A DNA stretch of 64,000 bases, from positions 195,122,370 through 195,186,369 of the forward strand of contig CM054115.1 in NCBI GenBank assembly GCA_028673005.1, read 5' to 3'. Positions within the stretch are counted from its first letter, which is position 1. The number at the start of each line of letters is the position of its first letter. This document shows positions 43,010 to 55,397 of the stretch, in pieces. Made by a program: the position numbers and the translations under genes. The notes beneath the pieces are model-generated. The model ran no database searches, had not been told where the DNA came from, and saw only the letters and a program-made list of their open reading frames with translations. The DNA is from Tanypteryx hageni (Eukaryota > Arthropoda > Insecta > Odonata > Petaluridae).

Positions 43010-43440
43010 CCAGCACAAAAACATTTCCATGGAAGCCACTTTCATACAGCAGAAGGTCGAGGACTATGTTTCCATCTGATTCAAATGTTCTGAGTTTGAT
43101 TCTGGGAACTTTACTTTTTTACCATTAGAATAGCATTTTCTCGGATACCTCAAGAGCCAGGATTACCAAATTTTGCATGGATTACATTTCCATTCAGGGG
43201 AAAGTCAAGGACTGTTTGCATCCAATTTCAGGATCCCGAGATTGATTCCAGAAGCCTTACTTTTTCCCATTGGAATAGCATGGGAATGAGTATTTTCTCA
43301 GACATCATGAGAGCAACAAAATTTTGCATGAAGTCTACTTTCCAGAGGAAGATTGAAGGAGTTTGCTTCCAATCCAAAAGATCCAAGTTCGATTCGAGGA
43401 GCTTTTATTTCTCTTATTAAAATAGAATGGGAATGAGTAG
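43010..43440 (+). repeat. Degenerate ~147-bp tandem triplicate with tRNA box B-like motif
   Basis: Three related units place GTTTGATTCTGGG at about 43093, GATTGATTCCAGA at about 43241 and GTTCGATTCGAGG at about 43388, each followed by CTTTTATTT/CTTACTTTTT and AGAATAGCATGGGAATGAG-type sequence. GTTCGATTC is a near-perfect polymerase III box B. No good box A is seen. It may be an old tandem of tRNA-derived SINE-like units. Confidence 0.5.
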
Positions 43441-43639
43441 TGTATTTTTCATTTGCCTATTATCATGGAAGAAATTTGGAACTTGAATCAAAAAAATGCC
43501 TTAAAGAGTATATTTTTATTTTGATACTATAGATTTTTGAAGAGATGAAATAGATATGCAAATTTGTTTTAAAAAAGCCGTAATTCAAGAGGTGGAAAAA
43601 ACGAACACTATTCAAGCTTCGACAAAGTATGTGTTCCTG

Positions 43640-43995
43640 AAGTAAATATACCTATGTTTATGTACAATTTTCCAGACAAATGTAATATAGAGAAACCCAA
43701 GCATACTATACTAGCATTTTAATTCAGCATATATTTTAATATTACTATTATTAAAAAGTGTACTGGTTAAGTAAATGAATAAATGGATATACTCTTTATA
43801 AACTTAGCTCTTTTAACACCGATTTTTTTGTTAGTCTTACTGTAACAAATGAGTGAGTTTAAAAGTAAAATCAGTTGAGCTATTTATCCTTTTCCCTCAA
43901 TTTGCACTTTCCCGCAATTTAAACTTTCCTGCAATTTACACTTTTTTCCCAGGTCCCTAGAAAAGTGAAAATAAGGGGTTTTACTGTATATTTGT
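43640..43995 (+). repeat. Dispersed repeat B, copy 1
   Basis: Recurs as its reverse complement at 54510-54850 (landmarks CCCAAGCATACTATACTAGC, GTGTACTGGTTAAGTAAATG, AACTTAGCTCTTTTAACACC). The right edge AAGGGGTTTTACTGTA is a Tigger-type terminus, so the repeat is probably a non-autonomous pogo/Tigger element. Confidence 0.65.
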
Positions 43996-44113
43996 AGACT
44001 CTACCCAATAATAACGGAGTTTATTAACTTTAAAATATACCAGAGGATACGAATTTCATCAAAAATATTTTAAGTGGTACGCCGACTAAAAAGGTTGACT
44101 ACCACTGCTTTAA

Positions 44114-46228
44114 CCGATTAGGGACGGAGCACCACCACGGTGGTGTTAGGGTACCGTCCTCTTCTGCCCTCTTGTGTGGGGCGTGTTTATTACCTGTAGT
44201 TCCTTCTTTTTGCTAGCAGCTTACGGACAGTTTTAAGTTTCATCCTGTGAAGTTGCACGTGTTTTTCTTAAGCGGTTACAATTTTACGTGTTTTTAAACT
44301 TAGCCCTTTTTTAATTTGACAATGGCGACCAAGAGAAAACGGTGTGACGATCACAAACTGGATTTATTGTTTTCTATACCAGATGATGGAGTATAAAGTG
44401 ATATATCCTCTATCGATAGTGATAGTGATATTCAAGAGGAAGAAATTCCTGAACCATGTAAAAATATTTCACCTATAACTTTTGACGATGAATCCGATGG
44501 TGAAATTGAAGAGACAGTTGAACAGGCTAATAGAAGCAGATTGACTTGGTCCAGAAGAGGTTTGATAAATTTAGGCACTAGTCTCTCTCAGTTTACACCT
44601 GGTCCTAATACTTACCAGAAAATTCTTCACCTTTAGATTATTTTATGTTATTTTTTACGGGCGATATGTTGGACCATTGCGTCAAGCAGACTAATTTGTA
44701 TGCCTCGCAAAAAATGTCAACTGCGGGCGGAGGTGGAAATATTTGGGAAGATCTTACATTAGATGAGTTGAAAGCTTGGTTAGGTGTTATTTTTACAATG
44801 GGATTTCATGATCTTCCAAGTCTGAAAGACTATTGGTCCACAGATAGGGCATTGAATGTACCAGGTGTATCAGAAATCATGGCAAGGGATCGATTTTTGT
44901 CAATTTTGCGGAATTTTCACGTAAATGATAATTCACGGCACCCTCTACAAGATAGCTTAGATTTTGATAAACTCTACAAAATTAGACCTATTCTGGATAG
45001 TTTAAATAGCAATTATAAAAAATATTATAACTTTTCTGAGTATCAGGCAATAGATGAAGCAATGGTGAAATTTACTGGTCGCTCTTCAATGAAACAGTAT
45101 ATGCCAATGAAACCCATCAAAAGGGGATTCAAGTGGTGGGGAAGAGCAGATGGAACATCGGGATTTGTTTTTCATTTAGAATTATATACAGGGAAAGGGA
45201 CAATTAAAAAGAATAATTTGGGTTTGGGTGGAAATGTCGTGATGCAACTTGCAGAGCCTCTCTTTGGGTCAGGCTACACCCTTATTTGCGATAGATTTTT
45301 TAAGTCGCCAGATCTATTTATGGAACTCTCCAAAAAAGGTTTGAGAGCCATAGGAACTGCAAACACCAACCGTGTCAATTATCCCAAAGAATTGGTAGCA
45401 AACACAAAGGACTGGAAGCAAAGTAACCAAGGGGACTGTGAGTGGCTCTCCTCCGCCCCACTCGTTTCCTTAGGCTGGCAAGACAAAAGGTCTATATTCT
45501 TTTTGTCATCAGGTTACGATTCACCCACATACCCAATGCAGTCTGTGAAAAGGAAGGAGAAGGATGGGTCGAAGGTGGAAGTGTGCTGTCCTGAGATTGT
45601 GAGGTTATACAATCAATTCATGGGAGGATTAGATCGAAACGAACAATTATGTAGCTACTACAGTTTGCACATTCCTTCAAAAAAGTGGTGGCATAGACTG
45701 ATGTTTGATTTAATAAATAGAACGGTAGTAAATTCTTATATCTACTACAAACAAGCTACCAATAAGCCAACTTTTCCCCTTAAAAAGTTCTTTTTGAATA
45801 TAATCGGAGACCTCATTGGAGGCTACAGTAGCAGAAAGGCACGTGGACGTAGAGCTACAGTTCCTCCTTCACATAATTTTGGAGAGTGCCACTATCCAGA
45901 TCAAGTGAAAAGAAATGATATGAATAAACTTTTGCATAAAGAATGTGTGGTATGCCGGGGAAAAGGAATTAGGAAGAGGACAATTTTTGTATGTTCTGTT
46001 TGTGAAAAAGGGCTGTGCATTGACACTTGCTTCAGAGATTTCCATCAGAATCTCCAATAATTAAGGAATAAAAAGCCTCTGTAAGTACTTTAATTGTTAA
46101 TATAGACTCTTAGTATGGGCCAGTGAAAGTTTCAAGAAGATTAGAGTTAACATTCTTTTTCTATCATACTTTTCCCAAAAAGGTAACAAATTGGCTATTT
46201 TCTGGCATTTAATTCCGTCCCTAATGGG
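44114..46228 (+). mobile_element. piggyBac transposon, nearly intact
   Basis: TTAA flanks both ends (44110-44113 and 46229-46232), the piggyBac target signature. Terminal repeats are CCGATTAGGGACGGA on the left and, reverse-complemented, CCCATTAGGGACGGA on the right. A subterminal palindrome CACCACCACGGTGGTG-like follows the left end. The 2115-bp length is normal for the superfamily. The single gene runs in + orientation from ATG at 44322 to the stop after 46057. Confidence 0.95.
44322..46060 (+). pseudogene. piggyBac transposase (one stop, one frameshift)
   Basis: The frame starts MATKRKRCDDHKLDLLFSIP, meets a TAA at 44394-44396 and goes on through an acidic N-terminus to a frameshift near 44600-44612. 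From there to 46060 it is open for over 470 residues. The three catalytic Asp blocks are clear: YQAIDEAMVKFTGR, LICDRFFKSPDLF and MGGLDRNEQLCSYY. The C-terminal Cys-rich finger has CVVCRGKG, FVCSVCEKGLCIDTCF and a closing FH. It resembles PGBD-type transposases that cut and paste at TTAA. Only two lesions suggest recent loss of function, or none if these are sequencing errors. Confidence 0.92.
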
Positions 46229-46232
46229 TTAA

Positions 46233-48890
46233 GCCCCTGAAAATTTCTTATAATTTTTACGGACATCTAAATATTTTTACGGAAATGTCCTATTTTTGCT
46301 CTTTTTTACAGACTGTCTGTAAATATACAGACGTTTGGCAACACTCTTACCTACCATAGCACAAAGTAACACTGTCAGACTCCATCCTCCCCTTTGTATC
46401 ATGAAATTTGTGAGCAGTCTATAAGTCAGCGGTTTCATAAATAGTGAGTGTTGCAGCTCAGAAAGAGTTGATATTGAGATACCGCTACACAGAAGCAATG
46501 TATATAGCACTTTGTTCTGAGGTATCGATTTCGTTCATTCCCCGTATTGTTTCATACGATATCACATCCATGCACCTCATTCTAATTCTCCCAGTTAAGA
46601 CAATTGTTATTCATTTGAGTTAAAACAGCCAGGAAAAACTTGACATATAAGCAATGGTGATAGATTCGGATGAGCATTTTAAGTACGATAATAATCCAAT
46701 GACTGCACTTTGCAATGGCGATAGCTTAAAGAGTGATCGGCGAGCATGATTCATTCTCTCATTCGGCCGTTCCCAACTAGGGATGGAGATTCGGCGAGAG
46801 TGGAGAGATAGGCATGCGGCATTAGGGTGATGCTGTTTTTGCGCAGAGATGATCCAGCAACAGCCAATGTTTACGATTTTGTTTTCGTCGAAATTTCGTT
46901 GTACAGAGGTGGATTAAATTTTTGGGACCAGTTTCAGCCTTCACTCTATGGAGGTTTCGTAGTTTGGGAGGTTCGTTATAGGGAGGCTTCTATGCATTTT
47001 ACATGTTCCTGGGGAAGGACCGAGATCCGAGTTCGTTATACGGAGGCTCTCGTTATAGGGAGGTTTGTAAGATAGAGGTTTTACTGTAATTGTTTTTGAT
47101 GTTCCTGGACAACTTGAAATAGCATGTTGATGTTTTTGTGATTTAATGTGCTGATGTGCATCAGATTTTCCGCCATAGACAATATTTATACAGAAATTTC
47201 GCAGACTACATTGGGCTTCCTCAACATTTCTCCCTTTCTTAATGAAACTCCATTCTTTCTTATATTATTCTTGCGCAATATGGTAACTCCATAACATGTA
47301 AACAAAGAATCACCTAATCAATGATTCGCGGAAATGCAACGCCTACCTCTATGCGTTGCAGATTAAATTAGTATCTGCCGAAGTATTTGTGGTATAAAAA
47401 TTTTGGTGCTGTGCGTATAACCTGGGCATAAATAAACAAGGTGATGCTAGCGATGGCGAAGCTGAGAAAGCAACAAGAAATGGAACTACCAGGAGGAAAG
47501 GTGGAAAAACGGAAGACAAACGTAAATATATATTTTTGTAAGTAGATATTTTTGTAAACTAGAATTTCATCAAATATAATTACCATCATAAACAATAATT
47601 AGCATTGTCATTACATTTCTCTATCTTAAAAGTAAGCTGTTCCATATACGAAACTTGTTCTTTCTGAGGTGTAGGTTCCTTCGTTCCTTGTCCAAGAACA
47701 TGAGAAACGGATTTCCTAGGACCACATAGGTCATCTTTCCACTGATTTATCATCAATGTCGGCATCACCTATCCTCCACAGTCTTTGCCGAGTCATCTAA
47801 AGCATACCTTTGATTCGAAGAGTTACAATATCAGCAGACAGATTGTTACAATTACGATGTATACACAATAGGAGGTTGGCGTATTACTTATGTATGCGAG
47901 AATAGCTACTATATATTTTTGATGCCTTGTATGTAATATATTATTACGCTGATACTTACATTGATATTAGGTTGATACTTTGTACATAACATATTATGTA
48001 AAAATTATCAACCGGGGATAAAAACACTTGACAATTTTAGTTTTACGAAAGTGCATTTATTTTACTCACTTCTTATAGAAGAGAGTGCAAATTTAGTAGA
48101 ATTTTTGCATTTAACTATAATAATCACTTTTTATAGCTGCTTAATAATCAATTTTTTGGAAAAATATTACAAATACGGGACATTTAGCCATCCTGGCAAA
48201 ATGTTTCGGGACATCTGGACAAAAGGCTGAAATACGGGATGTGTCCCATAAAAACGGGACATCTGGTCAGACTATCTTGGTGGAACCTCCATCGATGAGA
48301 CAATCTGTCTCATTTTGCTCTTTCCTGTAATTTACAAAGATACTTCAAAAAATTAGAGAAATGAAACAACCCTTTTAGAGAACACTGGTGCTGGTTTAGA
48401 CAATCAAAAGATGAGCTAATCGTAATGTATTGAGCAGAATACTGACAAATATATTGATACAACAAGAATAATACAAAAATAGGATACGGCGCTTTAGAGG
48501 AATATAAATGATATGGCTGCCCTTGTTCAGCTCAGCTCCTCTCTCTCTCTCTCTTTTCTGCGTTCCGCAAAAGCTCTTCCCGGTGTCCTTCTGCCGAGTG
48601 TTACCTCATCACTCCTTCCTGCTTCGCTCCTGCAGTTGCCAGAGAAAACTCTCGAGGTTCTGGATTCTCCTGAGGTGAGGGCAGATCCCTCGCAGAAGGC
48701 TATTGGTGTAGTTTGCCATTGTGGTGAAATCTTTCAAATTAATGTGTTAGCTATATAATAAGTGACCCAGGATGAGACACAAGTCACAGAGTTTTGTGCG
48801 ATGAAATGGGTTCGTGGAATGCTAAGAGTTTGGACAAAAAACATTCAGTGGACACACAACATGAGTGGCACAATATCGCCGCAGTGCTAT
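46233..48890. other. Intron with Tigger- and hAT-like ends
   Basis: At 46960-47090, GTTCGTTATAGGGAGGCTTC and a final GAGGTTTTACTGTA form a Tigger-like right end. At 48175-48275, repeated CGGGACATCTGG/CGGGACATTTAG and at 46255-46350 ACGGACATCTAAAT may be ends of a hAT-type element. An 81-residue frame at 48513-48758 is low-complexity Leu/Ser and not accepted as a gene. Confidence 0.35.
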
Positions 48891-49269
48891 AAAAATGTTA
48901 TAAATATCTAGGATAGAATGTGAATTGAGCAGAGCCTGTAAGATGGTGGTGCCAACAGTTCGACTGCACCAGGCCCCACACTTACAGAGGCCCTGCGTTC
49001 ACATATAATGTTTGTTGTGCTTGAGAGTACATATATTTAAAATGTCAGAAAAATTGCCGAGCACAATCATAGTGATGGGGGTTGCATTAATTAATTGAAT
49101 TTACTATTTGAAACTTTTGATGTACACTTTGCACCGGGCTACACAATTTTCATAGCTGTCTCTGGTATTGAGATCGCAATAGCTACAAGAGAGAAAAGAT
49201 GTGCCTCCAGTGTTAGCTATAGGCTTCAGGTGGTTCATTGTGCAATGACGAATGGAAATCAAGCAGCAG

Positions 49270-49545
49270 AATGCCATTTTGGTGCATGTCCCACAGAAAA
49301 AATGATCGGTGAATGTTGAAAACAGAAGAAAAAACTGAAGGTGAAAGGATAAGACAAACATAGTCTTCATTACCTTGGTTATAATGGCCAAAACTAGAGG
49401 AGGAAGTGAAGAAAGGGATAGCAGAACAGAGGAAATTAGGTATTGCTGCAATGACCAATATGGTTATGCAGGAGGCAAAAAGAGAAGGTGACTTCCCAAT
49501 ATTGTATCTTTATTTAAAAGAGAAGAAGAAAAGGAAATAAAAAGG
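49270..49545 (+). pseudogene. Pogo (POGK-like) HTH fragment, plus strand
   Basis: The + strand frame near 49385-49500 reads WPKLEEEVKKGIAEQRKLGI then NMVMQEAKREGDF, matching the HTH region found on the minus strand at 17.7 kb (RPQPEEEVK...). The upstream part (ENRRKN*R*KDKTN-like) is broken. It abuts the related element at 49703 in opposite orientation. Confidence 0.6.
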
Positions 49546-49702
49546 ACTAGTTGAGCATAAGTGTCATTATCACACATGCATTCTATTAACTAGGTACTAA
49601 AATCCTGCACTTAAGTTTAAGTAAGTACTATTGTGACATGTGCTGCACACTTTTACAGCCCAATTAATAGGAATGTCGAGTATACAAGTTTCAAAGCAAT
49701 TA

Positions 49703-50915
49703 CTGTATTTCTCGGAATATAAGATGCACTGGGGTATAAGACGCATTCTGGTTTTTAGAAGATTTTTCAGGTAAAAAGGTATTTTGGTTCACCAAGGCGT
49801 TTAGGAAAAGCCACGTCATGTATCATTTCCAGTCGTGAATAAGTCCATTACTGGAAACATTTAAAGAAAATATTATGACATGAGAACAGTTAAATATAAG
49901 GTTTTAGGTAAACTTCATTTGTAAAATAAATAGGGATGATCGAAAACATAAATAATTGCTTCAAGACTAAATGTTCCCTCCATGAACTTGACAGTTGTAT
50001 TAATTAAATCTGTCAGAGTGCACTGCACACGTCACACATATAGATACCCTTTACCAATAGTGCTTACTTAAACTTAAGTTCAAGGTGATATTTTAATATA
50101 ATGGGATAAATAATAAATGGAACACACATGTAATAACGATACGTACACTCAACTAGTCCTTTTTCTTCTTCAACTCTTCCTGCCTCACACAATGATTTTG
50201 ATCATTACAGCAATACCAACCTTCCTCTGTTCTACTATACTATATCACTTCATCCTCTAGTTGTGGCCATTTAGGACCAACCTTATGAAGACTTTCCCTT
50301 ATCCTGTCAGTTTCAGTTTTTCCTCATTTTCTCCGTTCATGGATCATTTTTTTCTGTGGGAGGTGGACAGAAAGGACGTTCTGCTACTCGGTTTCCATGT
50401 GTTTTTATGTATTTAGTTACCTGAAGCTTATAGGTAATATTGTAAGCATATCTTTTCAGTCTTGTGGCCATTGCGATCTCAATATATGTAATGTTATTTG
50501 TGCTAGATTTTATAAAATATTTATGGCATCTACACGAATTTTACTGTTCTTTGGCATTAATTGCACTATTCAGCAGGCTCATTAGGAACTGAAACATCGT
50601 AAACATACCAAAGTTCTAATCACTGTGAGCGGACATGTATGAAAGTGCAATAATGAAAATTCATCCTTGGAATTCATGTTGCATAAAGTATTACTGTATA
50701 TATTAACAAATTTTTCACTATTAATTATTAATAATGTATATTTTTATGTTTTTGTGATGAATGACTGCCAATTATTCCATTTTGGGGGTGAATGTGTTTG
50801 TTACTGTCAGTATTGAGAACAGTAATAATCTTATCTTCAGCGTATAAGACATAGGCTGATTTTGGGGGTTATTTTTCTGTAAAAAAAAGTGCATCTTATA
50901 TGCCGAGAATTACGG
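49703..50915 (-). mobile_element. 1.2-kb non-autonomous pogo element
   Basis: Terminal inverted repeats CTGTATTTCTCGGAATATAA (left) and CCGTAATTCTCGGCATATAA (reverse complement of right), with TA at 49701-49702 and 50916-50917. The left half matches 17280-17870, including a decayed HTH on the minus strand (MIHERRK... and PKWPQ-like, 50340-50270). Non-autonomous sister of the 17.3-kb element. Confidence 0.85.
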
Positions 50916-50929
50916 TATTTATGTTTTAG

Positions 50930-51165
50930 ACCGTCCCTATTTACTTTTGCAATTTAGGATTATCTGAAACATTATATTTAGCTGTTATCATGCCATAATA
51001 TTTTCTTTAAATGTTGCCAGATATGGACTCAATAATGGCTAGAAATGATACACATTGTGCCCCTTCCTAAATGCTTTGGTGAACCAAATTTTTTCCTGAA
51101 CTTAGCGTAAGTAATTTTTTTATGCACAAATTCCCGGAACTTTTGGGTTGCACCTCATATTGTTG
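50930..51165. repeat. Inverted copy of pogo interior, then mariner-like end
   Basis: 50930-51090 is the reverse complement of 49760-49960 (GTCCCTATTTACTTTTGCAA; CTTTAAATGTTGCCAGATAT; CCTAAATGCTTTGGTGAACC). It is followed at 51127-51160 by TTCCCGGAACTTTTGGGTTG and CACCTCAT, a decayed copy of the mariner terminal repeat found at 54150. Confidence 0.6.
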
Positions 51166-51389
51166 TTTGCTTCCTAAGCAAGAACTGCCAACAATGATAA
51201 ATCTTCGACCATGCTGAATAAGCGTAAACTCGTAATAGTTCCACATGCAAATGAGATGGCAGGAGATGATGGTATTAATCGAAAGAGGAGACTATGTAGT
51301 TCATGTACCTTCCGTTTGTTTTGGTTCTTATTGATTATTTGCTGAGTTATGATTTTTTCAATTTCGCAAAATATTACCTCTATTCTTTC

Positions 51390-52101
51390 AAGATGGCTTC
51401 TACAAGCAAAAGTAATTTCACTTTTAGAATTGAAGATGATGAATTGGTTTATGTTAACTCATTAAGTGATTACTAAGTTTATTTAGAGAAGGAAGATTTT
51501 GAGATTTTAGAAGATATTTGTGATTTAAAAAAAAATTTTAATGTAAAATCATGGCAAAATATATTTTAATTATATAAATAAATGTTATGGATGTATAGTT
51601 TTATAGAATGCAATTTTTTATATATCATTTCTGCAATTACTGAAAGAAACACGTAAAAATATGAATAAATAGCATGTATGTGATTTTTCATAAGGACTGA
51701 TGAAAAAGTGCTAAAATTGCAGTTATGCAAATAGTATTTTTCTGTAATTTAATTTTTAAATATTTTTTATGGTTTTTTGCCATGTTTTACCTGAATCTCT
51801 TGCCTTTATGAAAATAAGTTAAATATACTAGCAAAAAGAATAAAATACAGCATACTTGATTCAATCGAAATTTGACTTTTTTTTATTAAAGAAAAAAAAT
51901 TTTTAAACAAAAATCAAAAGGTGAACTCTAACATTCCTTTAATATAATTAATATCTGTAATAATTTGTGCAATTACTGAAAGAATCAAGCAAGAATATGA
52001 ATAAATGGCATGTATGTGATTTTTCTTAAGAGACTGATGCAAAATTGCTGAAATAGCCATGGCACTTTTGGGCATACCCACCAAAAACGGCACTCAAAGG
52101 G
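51390..52101 (+). mobile_element. Possible piggyBac-type remnant
   Basis: An ATG at 51393 opens MASTSKSNFTFRIEDDELVY, an acidic start reminiscent of piggyBac-type proteins, and stops after 27 codons. The right edge CGGCACTCAAAGGG is followed by TTAA (52102-52105). No left TTAA end or catalytic block was found, so the call is tentative. Confidence 0.35.
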
Positions 52102-52453
52102 TTAATATATAAATTTTTCCTCTTAACTCACAATCAGTCAGAAAGAGCCTGGTAAATACATTCTTGCATTTTGATGCAAAATAATAGACCTAGAATGCAT
52201 CATCTTAGCACATATTGGAATCATTAAGGTCATGGAAAATCAGATTTCGTTGTACATCATTCCGCTTTGTCGCATTTCCCAGGAATGCATCCTTGACGTA
52301 AATGGAGGACTTATTGTCCCGTATTTTTTGGCATTGGTTAATTATGAGCACTGTAATAATGGTAATGAAATTGATAACACTAAGGAAGTGAGTTAATGTG
52401 ATTCTTCATTATGTTTTGGTTTAAAATATCTGTTGATTTTTTTTATTTTCTAG

Positions 52454-52704
52454 GTAAACTGACAAATCCAGCTTTTGGGCTACGTAGACCGCCTTCCTCC
52501 ATACTCCAGACAACAGATATTACTGGAGATGCCTTTCTCCTCTCTTCCCCCTCTTCCTCTCCTGCCCTTAACTCCTCATCAGTCCTCCACCGATCTGGTT
52601 CAAACTCAAGCCTTGGTTCTGCGCTCTCTGCACCTCTCCCTGGGTTTGGCCCAACCTCTCTCTCAGAACCTTCTCACTTGCGTCTCTGTGATCATTGCCG
52701 GGGG
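52454..52704 (+). CDS. Rbsn-5: Rabenosyn-5, Ser-rich loop and end of FYVE domain
   Basis: The acceptor is TTTTATTTTCTAG and the donor GGG|GTAAGT. The exon encodes KLTNPAFGLRRPPSSILQ, a Ser/Pro-rich loop (FLLSSPSSSPALNSSSVLHR, SGSNSSLGSALSAPLPG) and SHLRLCDHCRG. RLCDHC supplies the last Cys pair of the FYVE finger. In vertebrate RBSN a Ser-rich insertion occupies the same place, followed by IRCCTHCKD. The exon opens with GT that completes an Arg codon with the previous exon and ends on a full codon, phase 0, as the next exon requires. An 11.1-kb intron follows. Confidence 0.93.
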
Positions 52705-52890
52705 GTAAGTTCATTCTTCCAGTTGTGCAACTAGATTATGCTTGATTATATTTCATAGTATGCTACATCCATTATCTTCATGTTTATTTCGTAAAGTAAC
52801 ATTCCTGTAGTACTTGAAATTATCTGTAAGAATCTTGGGATGGTAAATTCTTTAACATATTATTCATACGAGAATTTGAATATTCATATA

Positions 52891-54174
52891 TGATGTGTGA
52901 GCCAAAAGTTCGTGGACTGGCCGCTAGGAGCATGCACAGCAAGCAGTACAGCTTTGTACTGCTTGGTGCCATTGTATTGCTTCATTATGAGTTAGTCTGG
53001 TGAGTTACACCATTATACCATGCTTCATTGTTGTGTAACTACCCTTTAAGTGCGTGTAAATTTAGTGTGTTCTGTTATTTTTGGAGATTGGTGAAATGGC
53101 TGACATGAAAGAGCAAAGGGTTTGCATCAAGTTTTGCTTTAAACTCAGAAAGACAGCTGCAGAAACTAATGAAATGCTGAAAACAGCTTTTGATGATGAT
53201 GCCATTGGAAGCATACAGACATTAAATGGTTTTCCAGATTCAAAAGTGGACAAACAGTTGAATATTTGGAGGTTTCTGGCTGTCTATCATCAAGTCAGAC
53301 TGACAAAAACGTGGAAAAAGTGCATCAAGTCATCCATGAAGACAGACAACGTATCATTTATGATGTTGCTGGTCTGTTAGCCCTATCGTACGGAACATGT
53401 TGACGCATTTTAATTGAAGATTTGAACATGTGATGGATTTCTGTGTTGTTTGTGCCTCATCTTTTCGCTAGTAATCTGAAAGAAGATCATTCGTCTGTGT
53501 GTAGGGACCTGCTGGATCATGTCAGAAATGTCAAAACCTTCCTTTCCAAGGTGATAACAGGAGACGAAAGCTTGGTTTATGGTTATGACTCAGAAACAAA
53601 ACATCACAGTGGAAGAGCCCATCTTCTCCACATCCAAAAAAAGTGAGGCAGGTCAGGTCCAACGACAAGAGCATGTTGGTTCTGTTTTTTGTTTACAGTG
53701 AGGGAATTGTTCCTCAAGAACTTGTTACTGCAGGGCGTTTGAGGGAAGACGTTAAGAGAAAACATCTGGAAAAGTGGCACAACCAGGATTGGTTGTTGCA
53801 CCATGACAATGCGCCAACGCACACAACTTTGTCTGTCCAGCAGTTTTTAACCAAGACCAATGTTGTTGTGGTTCCCTACCCTCTGTACTCCCCTGACCTT
53901 GACCCCTGCGATTTTTCTTGTTCCCCAAGATGAAATAGCATCTCAAAGGACGGAGATTTGAGAATGTAACTGATATCCAAACAGAATCACAGGCAGTGCT
54001 GAACAGGATCTCAAAGCAAGAGTTCCAGCTGTGCTTCCAGCATTGAGAGAAATGCTGGACAAGGTGTATAAACTCTGAAGGGGACTACTTGGAATGGAAC
54101 CACACCGACCTGTGACTAAGGTAAGCCTGCACTTTATTATTGAACCAGTCCGGGAACTTTTGGCTCGCACCTCG
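52891..54174 (+). mobile_element. mariner transposon, decayed
   Basis: Ends are TGATGTGTGAGCCAAAAGTT and, reverse-complemented, CGAGGTGCGAGCCAAAAGTT, with TA on both sides (52889-52890, 54175-54176). Length 1284 bp, normal for mariner. The + strand encodes in broken frames MKEQRVCIKFCFKLRKTAAE and ETNEMLKTAF (N-terminal HTH), ITGDESLVYGYDSETKHHSG (first Asp block), RSNDKSMLVLFFVYSEGIVP, WLLHHDNAPTHTTLSVQQFL (second Asp) and YPLYSPDLDPCDF (third Asp of the DD34D triad). Several stops and frameshifts; inactive. Confidence 0.92.
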
Positions 54175-54509
54175 TACACCATTTTGATGTATGGTTTAAA
54201 GTAGATGATATAAATCCAAACATTTGCAAAGAACATTGATGAACAGTCTTGGTGAAGTTGTAGAAAACTTAGTTGATAAAGAAGGGATCTTATGCATTTA
54301 TTTGTTTTCCATGAAATGCCATCTTGTAAATTTGTGCAGTAAACATACTTTTTTCACCAAGCCATAAAAGTCAAAAATTAGAAAACCACACCAGAAAAGA
54401 TAGCAAAGAAAAAGTGGAATGGAGAGAGAAATCTTATTTCATTGTGTCCTTGATTAATGTCATTAATTCCTTCCAGAAAATCGCGACAGAGCAAATGATA
54501 AATGAATCA
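54175..54509. other. Intron, nothing recognised
   Basis: No feature found. Confidence 0.4.
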
Positions 54510-54850
54510 ATATTTACCATAAAAACCCCTTATTTACTCTTTTCTAGGGACCTGGGAAAAAGTGTAAATTGCCGGAAAGTGCAAATTCAGGGAAAAGAAA
54601 AAATAGCTAAACTGATTTTACTTTTAAACTCACTCATTTGTTACAGTAAGCCTAACAGTAAAAGCAGTGTTAAAAGAGCTAAGTTTATAAAGAGTATATC
54701 TATTTATTCATGTACTTAACCAGCACACTTTTTTATAATAATAATATTAAAATATATGCCAAATTAAAATGCTAGTATAGTATGCTTGGGTTTCCATTAT
54801 ATTCCCCACATTACATTTGTCTGGAAAATTGTACAGGGAGCATCTCTGTG
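54510..54850 (-). repeat. Dispersed repeat B, copy 2 (inverted)
   Basis: Reverse complement of 43640-43995. Left edge is AAAAACCCCTTATTTACTCT, the expected Tigger-like end. Confidence 0.65.
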
Positions 54851-55397
54851 ACTTGCCCCCGGGTGAAGGAGAACCTAGCTACTATGCCACTGGCCCAACC
54901 TTTAACACACTCAATCATAAATGACTTTCTCATTTTTTAATGTACCTCATACTTGAGGTTTCTATTAAAGGATTTTTTCAATAAGTTCCTTTTAAGTGCA
55001 TTGCACCAGAAATAAGTAGTCCTTACAGCTTCCAGTCTGTTTTTTTATGTGCTATCAACCATTCATCTCTGCAAGAAATGTGGCACTTACCCGTGGCAGA
55101 ACAATTTGATCTAAAAAATTATACTTAATAACATTTGTATTTTTGTTTGTTGTACTAAATGACTCGTAAGTCGAGAAACGTCACTCAAAAAATAACAATT
55201 TCGTAATCACCATTTCACCGTTACATAACCACCGTTTTCTCAGGGATTAAACCCTTAAGCTGCAGAAATATAAATTACCCTATATGCTTAAAAATGTTTT
55301 ACTGATACTACTGCCTTCCCTTCTACCTCTGGTGTTAATTATGCTCAGAATCACTGTCTTTTGTCGTCCGAAATCTAATAACTTGTGTAGAAGGGAT
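54851..55397. other. Intron, nothing recognised
   Basis: No feature found before the TTAA at 55398. Confidence 0.4.

Noticed and set aside
46827..47075. 82-residue frame with FDQFQPSLYGG-like sequence
   Set aside because: Lies in a Tigger-like terminal region with repeated CGTTATAGGGAGG; no domain.
48513..48758. 81-residue + strand frame starting MAALVQLSSS
   Set aside because: Low-complexity Leu/Ser from a CTCTCT tract, no domain, no splice context that fits Rabenosyn-5, surrounded by transposon debris.
52475..52708. Alternative frame over the Ser-rich Rabenosyn-5 exon
   Set aside because: Out of phase with both neighbouring exons; the accepted frame supplies the missing FYVE Cys pair.
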